A stretch of 19,031 bases of DNA, from positions 8,587-27,617 of the forward strand of contig DCCL01000095.1 in NCBI GenBank assembly GCA_002313795.1, written 5' to 3'. The notes below the pieces were generated by a model. That model did not search any database and was not told the DNA's origin. It saw nothing but the letters and a program-made list of their open reading frames with translations. The position numbers were made by a program, and so were the translations under genes. The DNA is from Faecalibacterium prausnitzii. Its GTDB lineage: Bacteria; Bacillota; Clostridia; Oscillospirales; Ruminococcaceae. Positions 1 through 7,870 of the stretch are shown here, in pieces (the stretch's first letter is position 1; each line of letters starts with the position of its first letter).

Positions 1-96
1 GATTGCTGCGGAAAATCGCCTTGGCTGAGAACAAAAATTCTCGTCATTCGGCGCACCCTGCTTACGAAAACAACTTCTAAAAAATTGAATCGCCCT

Positions 97-136
97 ATAC
101 TTTCCCAAAAGTATGACATGATTTTACCACGGTAAA
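97..136. repeat. Two adjacent short palindromes (candidate operator pair)
   Basis: Two perfect inverted repeats lie 8 bases apart. ATACTTT and AAAGTAT (97-103 and 108-114) flank a CCCA loop, and TTTACC and GGTAAA (123-128 and 131-136) are separated by AC. They sit in the gene-free first 299 bases, beyond the 3' end of the GtrA-like gene. They may be operator half-sites for a gene left of the window, or small hairpins. I see no coding region in 1-299. Confidence 0.35.
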
Positions 137-224
137 GCATAGAAGTGCAAGACCTGCGGGAAGATTCTTCCCCTATGACCGAAAAACGGCCTGTTCTCAC
201 CCCGAAAATCGCTCAAAATGACAA

Positions 225-256
225 CAGACCGCCCTCTTTTTTCAGAGAACGGTCTG
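225..256 (-). terminator. Terminator-like hairpin after GtrA-like gene
   Basis: CAGACCG (225-231) pairs with CGGTCTG (250-256), with an inner CTCT/AGAG pairing. On the minus strand the stem is followed by TTGTCATTTT. It lies about 44 bases downstream of the GtrA-like stop codon, so it is the likely end of the GH3-GtrA transcript. The T-tract is imperfect. Confidence 0.55.
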
Positions 257-299
257 CTGCTCGGATGAAGAAAATGATGAAAATGAAGAAGATGACGAT

Positions 300-851
300 T
301 TATTTTGCAGCTTCACCCTCCGGGAAGATGGCCTTGTTCACGAAGAAGAAGACGATCATGGAGATGCCGCCGTTGAGCACAGTGGTGCCGATGTTGTAGA
401 TGAAGTCCGGCACCAGCAGGCCGGCCACTGCCACCCAGATGCAGTTGATGGAGTTGACGATGCAGGTGATGAGGCAGAAGGCCAGCAGGTAAAGGCCGAT
501 CTGTTTTGCGAGGTTGCCTTTGCTGCGGAACACAAGGCTGCGCTGGATGGGGAAGTTGATGCACTCACCCACCACCATGGCTACCATGTAGGCACAGAAA
601 TAGGGCAGGCCGCCGTGGGCCGCGTCATAGCCGAGGATGTTCCACTTGAAGGTCTCACCAAACAGGGTCACGTCGATGCCCGGCCAGCCGAAATCCACCA
701 CCGGCAGGCCCTTGAAGGCTCTGGGCAGGAACTGGAGCAGCAGATACTTAAAGACGGTGATGAGGTTGGACACGATGACGAAGAGTCCGCCCTCCCGCAC
801 CCACTTGGCAGCGGCGGGATGTTTTTGGGCAAAGTTATTCCAGAAATTCAC
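300..851 (-). CDS. GtrA-like polytopic membrane protein
   Basis: A 183-residue hydrophobic protein with about four membrane segments, near residues 22-44, 84-100, 116-145 and 150-172. The stretch NFPIQRSLVFRSK after the second segment, and the VNKAIFP ending, resemble the GtrA/DPMS-accessory family. Members of that family are small membrane proteins proposed to move or accommodate lipid-linked sugars during cell-surface glycosylation. The start is GTG at 849-851, preceded by GGGAGGA at 6 bases; this ribosome-binding site ends against the stop codon of the upstream GH3 gene (15-base gap). The pair is therefore almost certainly cotranscribed and translationally coupled. It is longer than a minimal GtrA protein because of an insert at about 45-80. 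The fold assignment is fairly safe; the substrate is unknown. Confidence 0.75.
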   Translation of the reverse strand: MNFWNNFAQKHPAAAKWVREGGLFVIVSNLITVFKYLLLQFLPRAFKGLPVVDFGWPGIDVTLFGETFKWNILGYDAAHGGLPYFCAYMVAMVVGECINFPIQRSLVFRSKGNLAKQIGLYLLAFCLITCIVNSINCIWVAVAGLLVPDFIYNIGTTVLNGGISMIVFFFVNKAIFPEGEAAK

Positions 852-866
852 GTTGTGTCCTCCCTC

Positions 867-3290
867 TCAGCCCTGATGCAGCCGCTTTTCCAGCTGCGCG
901 TTCAGGATGGCGTTTTTGATAAATTCGTAGATGACCCGGACAAGACCCACCAGCCAGAAGCCTTTCAGCTCCATGACGATGCCATCCACCATGCCCATGC
1001 TCACCATGCCGTTGGTCATCTTAGCCAGCGCGCGCAGGGGCATATTGTACTGGAACACCGTGTTCAGGTCGGGGGTGCCTTTCTTGAAGCTGGAATCCAG
1101 CCGATAGCGGAGCACTTTCTGTGCCACCCAGCCCAGAGGGCTGCGGCCATGGTCCATCTCGCCGAGGGTCATATTGCGGTCGATGCGGATGACATCCTCC
1201 GGGATGGGACGGCCCAGCAGAGCTTCAAACTCTGCGTCGCTCACCTGCCCGATCTGACCAGAGCGGTAATGAGGCATAGCCAGCCCGGCATAGGGGTCGG
1301 GAGCGCCGGTGCCCTTGACGGACACCTCTGTTGTCAGGCGGATGTCCATGCAGGATGCGCCCACCCGGAGCTGATAGCGGTCTCCCTCGATCTCCCAGCG
1401 GTTCGTTTTGACATTCCAGTAGCGGAACGCCTTATCGTCCAGCGGGATGGCGACGGTCTTGCTCTCGCCGGGGGCGAGGAAGACTTTTGCAAAACCTTTC
1501 AGCTCCTGAGCCGGGCGGAAGATTTCGGCATCCGGCTTTGCCACATAGAGCTGCACGATCTCGGCACCGGCACATTTGCCGGTGTTGGTCACGGTGAGGG
1601 TCACGCCCTTCTCGTCGGCCTTGAGGTCGCTGTATGCGAAGGTGGTATAGCTCAGACCATAGCCGAAGGGGAACGCTGCCGGCACACCGGCGGTCTGGTA
1701 GTAGCGGTAGCCCACATACAGGCCCTCGCGGTATTCCACGTTCCGGCCCTCGCCGCCAAAGTTGTCCTTTGCCGGGGTGTCGTCGTGATCCAGCGCCCAG
1801 GTCTGGGACAGCTTGCCGCAGGGGCAGAGCTTGCCGGTGAGGATATCGGCAGCTGCGCCCGCACCGGCCTGACCGCCCAGTGCGCCATAGACCAGCGCTT
1901 TGCAGTGGCCGACCCAGGGGGTCTCCACCGGGGCACCAGCACTGAGCAGGACGATGACATTGGGGTTGACCGCCGCCACCTCGGCCAGCAGAGCCTGCTG
2001 GTTTTCGGCCAGCTTCATGTCGGAGCGGTCAAGGCCCTCGCTTTCCCGCAACTCATCAAGACCCAGACAGAGCAGCACTGCGTCCGCCTGCTTTGCCAGC
2101 TCCACAGCTTCCTGCTGCTTTGCAGCGTCGGGCGCGCCCTGACGGTCGAAGCCGGAGGCATAGCCTACCATTGTGATGCCGCTGTCATCCTTTTTAATGG
2201 TATCCAGCAGAGCATCCACCTGCAGTGCATTGACAGCGCTGGAACCTGCGCCCTGATATCGGGGAGTTTCGGCAAAGTCACCGATGACGGCAAGTTTCAC
2301 ATCCGGCTTCAGGGGCAGGATGCCGTCCTCGTTCTTGAGCAGCACCATGCTCTCTGCCGCCGCACGGCGGGCCAGCGCATGGTGAGCTGCAGCATCGAAG
2401 GTGCGGGGTGCTTTTTCCACCGCAGCGTGGGTGGAGAGCACCAGTTCCAGCAGCTCGTCCAGACGGGCGTCCACATCGGCCTCGGTGATCTTGCCCTCCT
2501 TCACGGCCTTCATCAGCTCCCGGATGGAGTCGCCGCCGGGACAGGGCATTTCCAGGGTGGAACCGTTCTTTACGCCCAATGCATGGTCATTGGAGCCGCC
2601 CCAGTCGGTGACGACGGCTCCTTCGAAGCCCCATTCCTTCCGCAGGATGTCCTGCAACAGATGGGCGTTCTCGTTGGCATAAGTGCCGTTGATGAGGTTA
2701 TAGGAGGTCATGATGGTCCTGGGCTTTGCCTCTTTGACCACGATCTCAAAACCGGTGAGGTAGAGCTCCCGCAGGGTGCGCTCATCCACCACCGAATCGG
2801 AGGCCATCCGGCGCAGCTCCTGACTGTTGACGGCGAAATGCTTGGGGCAGGCAGAGATGCCGTTTTTCTGGATGCCCCGCACATAGCCTGCGGCCATTTT
2901 GCCCGCAAGGATGGGGTCTTCGGAGAAATACTCGAAGTCACGGCCGCAGAGGGGGCTGCGCTGGATGTTCAGGCCGGGGCCCAGCAGGACAGATACCTCC
3001 TGTGCGGCGGCTTCCTCGCCCAGAGCCTCGCCCACAGCTTCGCCCAGAGCGGGGTCCCAGCTGCAGGCGGTAGCCGACGAGGTGGGAAAACAGGTGGCCG
3101 GGACGCTGGGGTTCAGACCCAGATGGTCGGCGGCACCGGCCTGCTTCCGGACGCCGTTTGGGCCGTCGGACAGGGTGATGGAGGGGATGCCCTTGCCGGG
3201 CAGGGCGCGGGTGGTGAAGACGGTCTCGCCCGAGAGCAGGGCGCATTTCTGTTCAAGATTCAGGGTTTGGATGATGTCGGTATGCTTCAT
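867..3290 (-). CDS. GH3 family beta-glucosidase (conventional domain order, probably cytoplasmic)
   Basis: An 807-residue glycoside hydrolase family 3 enzyme, expected to release terminal beta-linked sugars from oligosaccharides or glycosides. The order is conventional. The TIM-barrel domain (about 1-290) carries GRDFEYFSEDP (116-126), the substrate-binding KH (150-151) and the nucleophile Asp229 in VVTDWGG. Next come the alpha/beta sandwich domain (about 305-530), with candidate acid/base Glu418 in ESEGLDRSD, and PFGYGLSYTTF leading into a fibronectin-III-like domain (about 555-655). A tail of about 140 residues (664-807) follows, ending in a hydrophobic/amphipathic helix. No signal peptide or clear membrane anchor is seen, so it probably acts on imported sugars. 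The ATG at 3288-3290 has GAGGAAA upstream. The precise substrate (glucoside, xyloside or other) cannot be told from sequence. No convincing promoter of its own is visible. Confidence 0.93.
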   Translation of the reverse strand: MKHTDIIQTLNLEQKCALLSGETVFTTRALPGKGIPSITLSDGPNGVRKQAGAADHLGLNPSVPATCFPTSSATACSWDPALGEAVGEALGEEAAAQEVSVLLGPGLNIQRSPLCGRDFEYFSEDPILAGKMAAGYVRGIQKNGISACPKHFAVNSQELRRMASDSVVDERTLRELYLTGFEIVVKEAKPRTIMTSYNLINGTYANENAHLLQDILRKEWGFEGAVVTDWGGSNDHALGVKNGSTLEMPCPGGDSIRELMKAVKEGKITEADVDARLDELLELVLSTHAAVEKAPRTFDAAAHHALARRAAAESMVLLKNEDGILPLKPDVKLAVIGDFAETPRYQGAGSSAVNALQVDALLDTIKKDDSGITMVGYASGFDRQGAPDAAKQQEAVELAKQADAVLLCLGLDELRESEGLDRSDMKLAENQQALLAEVAAVNPNVIVLLSAGAPVETPWVGHCKALVYGALGGQAGAGAAADILTGKLCPCGKLSQTWALDHDDTPAKDNFGGEGRNVEYREGLYVGYRYYQTAGVPAAFPFGYGLSYTTFAYSDLKADEKGVTLTVTNTGKCAGAEIVQLYVAKPDAEIFRPAQELKGFAKVFLAPGESKTVAIPLDDKAFRYWNVKTNRWEIEGDRYQLRVGASCMDIRLTTEVSVKGTGAPDPYAGLAMPHYRSGQIGQVSDAEFEALLGRPIPEDVIRIDRNMTLGEMDHGRSPLGWVAQKVLRYRLDSSFKKGTPDLNTVFQYNMPLRALAKMTNGMVSMGMVDGIVMELKGFWLVGLVRVIYEFIKNAILNAQLEKRLHQG

Positions 3291-3321
3291 CGCATTTTCC
3301 TCATTTGTTCCTGAGCGAGGT

Positions 3322-3352
3322 AAAGGCCCGCTGTCTGGTGCAGCGGGCCTTT
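3322..3352 (-). terminator. Strong hairpin between the two GH3 genes
   Basis: AAAGGCCCGCTG (3322-3333) and CAGCGGGCCTTT (3341-3352) form a perfect 12-bp stem with a 7-base loop. On the minus strand it lies 44 bases after the stop of the permuted GH3 gene. The T-tail is only CCTTTACC. It may be a partial terminator or processing/stability hairpin that sets the ratio of the two GH3 proteins. Confidence 0.7.
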
Positions 3353-3395
3353 GCCGTTGGTTCAGTTCAGGTGCTGCATGGAGAGAGGTTCAGTC

Positions 3396-6341
3396 TCAGA
3401 CTTCTTCCTCTTCCTTGCGCTTCTTGTAGTTCTTGATGGCAGTGTATTCCAGAGCGACCATGAGCAGAGCAGCCACGATGTCTGCGCTGATCATGATGAT
3501 CTCCCACTTTGCCATGCCGGGGTTCAGATTCTCAGCCTCATAAGCGCGGCTGTTGACCACGGTGTAGAGGATGTTCTTGGCCGACTCACGCATGGCCTGC
3601 TTGCTGCTGTTGGTCAGGACAGTGACCTTGTTGAAGTCATTGCCGGTGGTGCAGAGCATCAGATCGCTGCCGTTGCGGACGCCCTGATCAGCAGTCATAT
3701 AGCCGTAGACGCCGAAGTAGTCGGTCTCGACGAAGCCGAGGAAGCCCCACTCGCCGCGCAGGACGTTCTTCAGCAGCTCCTTGCAGCCGCCAGCCCAGCG
3801 GCTGCCAATGTAGTTGAAGGAGGACATGACAGCATGGCAGTCAGCGTCCTTCACGGACATCTCAAAGGGCTTGAGGTAGATCTCACGGATGGCCTGCTCA
3901 TTGGACCAAGTCGCCAGCATTGCAGTGCGGTTGCCTTCCTGATCGTTCAGAGCGAAGTGCTTCATGTAAGCGTAGACGCCATGCTCCTGTGCACCTGCAA
4001 TGGCGTTTGCAGCCATTGCACCGGCCAGAACACCGTCCTCAGAGTAATACTCGAAGTTACGGCCTGCAAAAGCGGTGCGGTGGATATTCATGGCCGGGCC
4101 ATACCAGCCGGAAGTGTCCATCTCGTTGGCCATCTTGCCGATGCTGTCGCCAAAGTCGTGGGCCAGGTCTTTGCTCCAGGTCATGCCGATGAGGGTAGCA
4201 GCCGGGAAGCCGACGGAACCAACGCCGGTGAAGTTGTTGTTGATGGATGCGGGGCCGTCACAGTCGTTGGTGCGCACCTTGCCAATGCTGTCCACGCCAG
4301 CGGTCTGATAGCCGCCGAAACCGATGGTCTGCTGCAGGTCATCGGTGCTCATCTCATCCAGCAGGTCATCCCACTTGGAATCGTTGTAATCCACACCCCG
4401 CAGGTCAGCCAGCTTGAGGCCGTTCTTGGCACCGGTGGTGATGTCTTCCGCATTGGCGTCATCATCGTCCTGGTAGTTGACCTCGGTGTAGGTGTGAGCA
4501 TTGTCGAATGCTGCCTTGACCTCGTCGCTCATGCTGTAATCAGCAGGAGCAGCGGTCGCCTCGGCGTAGTTTGCAAAACCGTCTGCACGGGACAGGTAGG
4601 TGATATCGCCTTCTGCGAAATCAAACTGGTTGGTGGCTGCAACTGCATCGCTCTCGCGCTTGTTGGACTCGTTGTAAACGATATCAGAATCGACCGTATA
4701 GGTCTCAGAATCCAGCACGATATGAGAATCGGCGTTGGTGCTGATGACGTAGTCGCCAGCTTCCAGCACATAGCAGCCGTTGTTCTTATAATCGTAGGAT
4801 GCCAGCTTTTCCACCGGGATGGTGAAATCGATGGTCTCGCTCTCTCCGGGTGCCAGCTCTTTGGTCTTGTTGAAGTCCAGCAGGTTTGCGGAAGCCTTCT
4901 CGATGCCGCCGTTGGTGTACGGGGGATCATCGTAGATCTCCACGACGTCCTTACCGGCAACAGAGCCGGTGTTGGTAACAGTGACAGAGAACTTGAGGCT
5001 GCTGCCGTCGCTGGTGATGGGGCTCATATCCTGGGTGAAGGTGGTGTAGCTCAGACCGTAGCCGAAGGGATATACCACTGCGTCATCGTAATTGATGAGG
5101 CCCTCATCTGCTGCGGTCTCATAGAACTTGTAGCCGACGTAGATGCCTTCAACATAGTTGACAAAGGAAGCCGTAGCGCCGGCGGGGTCGAAGAAGCTGG
5201 AATCGGAATCCAGCTCAGAAGCGTTTTCATACTTGAAATCGCCGAAGTTGTTCCACCAGGGAGAAGCGGTCAGGTCTGTCACGTAGGTATCCGCAGTGCG
5301 GCCGGAGGGGTTGACCTCGCCGGAAACGACTTTGCCGAAGCCCTCGAAGCCGGACTGACCGGTGCCGGGGCAGAGCAGGACGCCCTTGATCTGGGGGTAG
5401 TTCTTGACCCAGCCCATCTCGAAGGCATTGGCGCCGTTGTAAACAACGATGACGTTATCAAAGTTGGAAGTGACCAGATCGATGAGGTCTTCCTCGCGGT
5501 TGGACAACTGCAGGAAGTGGTCGCCTACATCCCAGTCATTGCCCTCGTTCAGGCTGTCATCATAAGTACCGTTGTAGTAACCGGCACCCCGCGGAGAGCC
5601 GTGATAGTCTGCCACACGACGCACCCAGCTGCCATCCACGACAGCGCTCATATCGGTGGGAAGGTCTGCGCCTTCGCCGCCCACGCGGGTGATAACGACC
5701 ATGGCCGTATCAGAATAAGCCTTGGCATTTGCCATCATCTCATCGGTGTACAGGCTGACATTGGGCTCAGGCAGGGTCCAGTCCTGCTGTGCCATACCGA
5801 CGCTGGGACGGGTGGCGCAGTAATCGGTGTAGAACTTGCTCAGCTCGTCGTTGGTCTCAATGCCTGCATCGTGCAGGCCGGTGAGCAGGTCGGTGACGGG
5901 GTAGGCGTCATTCAGAGCGCCGGAACCGGTGCCGCCGTAGCAGGGGCTGGTGGAAGCCCAGCCGAAAACATTCAGCTTGGAGCCGGAAGCCACCGGAAGG
6001 ATATTGTCATCGTTCTGTGCCAGAACGACGCCCTCTGCAGTGATCTCATTCACCAGCTCCGTAGCCTCGGCAGAGGTCTCTGCACTGATGGTGCCGCTGC
6101 CGGACACCAGGTCCAGCATGGTGGACATGGGGCCAGTGCAGATGAGATTGACGACGATGACCAGAGCCAGCAGAATGGCGATGCCGGACTGTGCACGGAT
6201 CATCTTCTTTTTGTACTTCGGCAGTTTCCGCACCGCGACCATGACGATGATCGCCAGTGCAAGGATGACGCCGAATGCAATCAGGTAATTCTGAATGTTC
6301 GAAATTACCTGCATTACATCATCCATGTTGATGGATAACAT
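3396..6341 (-). CDS. Membrane-anchored GH3 glycosidase with circularly permuted catalytic domains
   Basis: A 981-residue GH3 enzyme in reversed domain order. Two N-terminal membrane helices (about 19-37 and 52-70) are joined by the basic loop RKLPKYKKK. The domain that is normally C-terminal comes next (about 90-365), with GVVLAQNDDNILPV (104-117) and candidate acid/base Glu223 in RVGGEGADLP. Then follow YPFGYGLSYTTF (424-435), a fibronectin-III-like domain (about 445-545), and the TIM barrel (about 645-935) with NFEYYSED (762-769), Lys794-His795 and candidate nucleophile Asp874 in VETDYFG. A C-terminal helix (about 948-966) ends in a KKRKEEEEV tail. The helices imply an externally displayed catalytic part with a cytosolic tail. 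GH3 enzymes with exchanged halves are known from rumen bacteria such as Butyrivibrio and Ruminococcus albus. The start at 6339-6341 has AAGGAGG at a good distance. It probably cleaves oligosaccharides at the cell surface; the substrate is not determined. Confidence 0.93.
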   Translation of the reverse strand: MLSINMDDVMQVISNIQNYLIAFGVILALAIIVMVAVRKLPKYKKKMIRAQSGIAILLALVIVVNLICTGPMSTMLDLVSGSGTISAETSAEATELVNEITAEGVVLAQNDDNILPVASGSKLNVFGWASTSPCYGGTGSGALNDAYPVTDLLTGLHDAGIETNDELSKFYTDYCATRPSVGMAQQDWTLPEPNVSLYTDEMMANAKAYSDTAMVVITRVGGEGADLPTDMSAVVDGSWVRRVADYHGSPRGAGYYNGTYDDSLNEGNDWDVGDHFLQLSNREEDLIDLVTSNFDNVIVVYNGANAFEMGWVKNYPQIKGVLLCPGTGQSGFEGFGKVVSGEVNPSGRTADTYVTDLTASPWWNNFGDFKYENASELDSDSSFFDPAGATASFVNYVEGIYVGYKFYETAADEGLINYDDAVVYPFGYGLSYTTFTQDMSPITSDGSSLKFSVTVTNTGSVAGKDVVEIYDDPPYTNGGIEKASANLLDFNKTKELAPGESETIDFTIPVEKLASYDYKNNGCYVLEAGDYVISTNADSHIVLDSETYTVDSDIVYNESNKRESDAVAATNQFDFAEGDITYLSRADGFANYAEATAAPADYSMSDEVKAAFDNAHTYTEVNYQDDDDANAEDITTGAKNGLKLADLRGVDYNDSKWDDLLDEMSTDDLQQTIGFGGYQTAGVDSIGKVRTNDCDGPASINNNFTGVGSVGFPAATLIGMTWSKDLAHDFGDSIGKMANEMDTSGWYGPAMNIHRTAFAGRNFEYYSEDGVLAGAMAANAIAGAQEHGVYAYMKHFALNDQEGNRTAMLATWSNEQAIREIYLKPFEMSVKDADCHAVMSSFNYIGSRWAGGCKELLKNVLRGEWGFLGFVETDYFGVYGYMTADQGVRNGSDLMLCTTGNDFNKVTVLTNSSKQAMRESAKNILYTVVNSRAYEAENLNPGMAKWEIIMISADIVAALLMVALEYTAIKNYKKRKEEEEV

Positions 6342-6404
6342 AATTTTCTCCTCCTTAAACCAAATTCGTATCCTGTCGGGCGGGTGGCCCGAATCGTTAT
6401 CCCT

Positions 6405-6434
6405 ATTATAAATGGATTCGGAGAAATTTTACAA
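6405..6434 (-). promoter_or_regulatory. Promoter of the GH3 locus
   Basis: On the minus strand, TTGTAA (6429-6434), an 18-base spacer and a perfect TATAAT (6405-6410) stand upstream of the permuted GH3 gene. They predict a leader of about 55-60 bases before the AAGGAGG site. The -10 is consensus and the -35 is 4 of 6. Confidence 0.6.
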
Positions 6435-6476
6435 AACTTTGCACAACCTGTCATTTTCAAGGCATATTTTGCAGAA

Positions 6477-6534
6477 GTTTCATTTTGGTTTCAAATTTTA
6501 TTGTGCTTATCCACAACTACGGTATCGGTTTCAT
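6477..6534 (-). promoter_or_regulatory. Candidate control sites upstream of the GH3 promoter (cre-like site and TGAAAC repeats)
   Basis: The minus strand carries TGAAAC at 6477-6482, 6488-6493 and 6528-6533, offset by 11 and 40 bases (about one and four helical turns). The outermost copy lies in ATGAAACCGATACC (6521-6534), which fits the CcpA catabolite-repression consensus WTGNAANCGNWNNC. Beside it, TTGTG and CACAA (6501-6505 and 6512-6516) form a dyad. The position 45-100 bases upstream of the -35 suits regulator binding, but all sites are unproven. The remainder of 6342-6589 holds only the GH3 leader and the kinase-gene terminator. Confidence 0.35.
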
Positions 6535-6550
6535 TGTGCATCATGACAAA

Positions 6551-6580
6551 GCCTCCCTGCCACCGCGATGACAGAGAGGC
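6551..6580 (-). terminator. Terminator after the LytTR/GHKL operon
   Basis: On the minus strand, GCCTCTCTGTCA and TGGCAGGGAGGC form a 12-bp stem with two G-U pairs and a 6-base loop, followed by TTTGTC. It starts 9 bases beyond the kinase stop codon. Confidence 0.65.
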
Positions 6581-6589
6581 AGCTCATCT

Positions 6590-7870
6590 TTATGATGGAA
6601 TGGGCAGCAGCACCCGCAGGGTGAACCAGCCGTCGGCCCAGTGGAGGGTCATGGTGCCGTCGCGGCGCTGGGCTGCAGCCTGCACGCCCCGCAGGTCGTA
6701 GCCGCCGTGGGCGTTCCGGACCGGCAGGCCATCCGGCCCCAGTTCCACCGGCTGGGCGCAGTAGTTCTCGAAGCGGAACATCACGCAGCCGCTCTGATGA
6801 TAGATCGCCGCCCGGATGAGCCGCTTTTCGGGGTCGGGCTCTGCCAGCACGCTTTCGATGGCATTGTCCAGTGGCGCACCCACCAGTGTACAGAGCTCCC
6901 GGGTGGTGAGGAACCCCAGCTTGCTGCCGTCGGCCACGCTGGTCATGTTGATGCCCCGCTGCTGGCAGTCCATGCTCTTGGCTGTGAGCAGAGTATCCAG
7001 CACCGGGTTGCCGGTCTTGTTCTCCGCTTCATACTGGCGGATGCCGCTCTCCATCCGGGCCAGCGCGGCATCCTGCTTGGCCTGATCCCGCTCGGCGCGG
7101 ATGGCGGCGATTTGGATCTTCAGCTCGTGATACCGGCTGTTGATGAGCCGGATGCCCTCCTTGCTCCGCTGATACTGCTCATACTGGCGGTGGAGCACAT
7201 CATCCATGGCGGCAAGCTCGCTGTGCAGGGCCATCTCCCGCAGCTGCTCGTGCTGGATGGTCAGGATGAGCACGCCGCAGATATCCACCAGCGTGCGGAT
7301 GTAGTAGACGCTCATATCCACTTCCCGGTCGTCCAAAAACAGCAGATTGCTCACTGCAAAGACCATAGCCGCCATGACGACGGCCACCAGCGCCGCCTTG
7401 TTGCCGATGGTGATGCGGCCCTTGGGGCTGGTGTGCTTGTGTTCCAGCACCCAGATGCAGCCAAAGACCCCGCCGTAGACCGCCGCCAGCAGGAGCAGCG
7501 ACGCCCCGTCTGCCCCGCTGCGCTGGGGCCAGAGGGCACAATGGAGCTGCCATTCCGCGCTGGCGGCAAGCTCTGCCAGAACGAAGGCCCGGGCGCAGAC
7601 GTACCCCGCCTCCAGCAGGGAGATGGTGCGGGTGATCCAGAGATAGAAATACTGTATCACCACAGCTGCTGCCATGCAGGGGACCCACCACGCCAGCGGA
7701 ACGTGTCCTGTCGCCTGCAGAAAGGCCCCGAGGGCCAGCGCCCAGCCCGCACTGAGGGCGGCCGTGGCCTTTTTGCTGAACCGCATCCCCAGCGGCCGGG
7801 CATAGAGCCCTATGGCCAGACACTCAGCCAGCGCGGTATACAGGCGGGGGATATTGGGCAGGGCCGTCAT
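6590..7870 (-). CDS. GHKL-type (AgrC-like) sensor histidine kinase
   Basis: A 426-residue sensor kinase. The N-terminal half has about six hydrophobic segments (roughly 11-25, 38-54, 60-80, 88-104, 123-142 and 158-178), as in AgrC-type receptors for extracellular signals. A coiled helical region (about 205-285) carries the likely phospho-accepting His248 in NSRYHELK. A C-terminal GHKL ATPase domain follows, with N-box Asn336 in APLDNAIES. The usual HGxGL glycine motif is altered to HGGYDLRGV (388-396), so ATP-lid function may differ. The ATG overlaps the response-regulator stop as ATGA, which indicates translational coupling with its partner. It should control phosphorylation of the adjacent LytTR regulator. 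The signal is unknown: no autoinducer-peptide precursor or processing protease is seen nearby. Confidence 0.88.
   Translation of the reverse strand: MTALPNIPRLYTALAECLAIGLYARPLGMRFSKKATAALSAGWALALGAFLQATGHVPLAWWVPCMAAAVVIQYFYLWITRTISLLEAGYVCARAFVLAELAASAEWQLHCALWPQRSGADGASLLLLAAVYGGVFGCIWVLEHKHTSPKGRITIGNKAALVAVVMAAMVFAVSNLLFLDDREVDMSVYYIRTLVDICGVLILTIQHEQLREMALHSELAAMDDVLHRQYEQYQRSKEGIRLINSRYHELKIQIAAIRAERDQAKQDAALARMESGIRQYEAENKTGNPVLDTLLTAKSMDCQQRGINMTSVADGSKLGFLTTRELCTLVGAPLDNAIESVLAEPDPEKRLIRAAIYHQSGCVMFRFENYCAQPVELGPDGLPVRNAHGGYDLRGVQAAAQRRDGTMTLHWADGWFTLRVLLPIPS

Noticed and set aside
145..399. 84-codon plus-strand frame at the left end
   Set aside because: It runs across a terminator hairpin and into the antisense of the GtrA-like gene; no supporting signals.
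615..3314. Very long plus-strand open frame (899 codons) opposite the conventional GH3
   Set aside because: The minus strand has the full set of GH3 motifs. The plus frame is an antisense shadow of GC-rich codons, rich in His, Gln and Gly, with no recognisable domain.
3351..6338. 995-codon plus-strand open frame opposite the permuted GH3
   Set aside because: It mirrors the real gene almost end to end; its translation is low-complexity Val/Gly/His-rich and has no start signal.
6507..6515. Perfect DnaA-box match TTATCCACA
   Set aside because: It is a single copy with no cluster, AT-rich unwinding region or dnaA/dnaN nearby; not evidence of an origin. It coincides with the TTGTG/CACAA dyad noted above.
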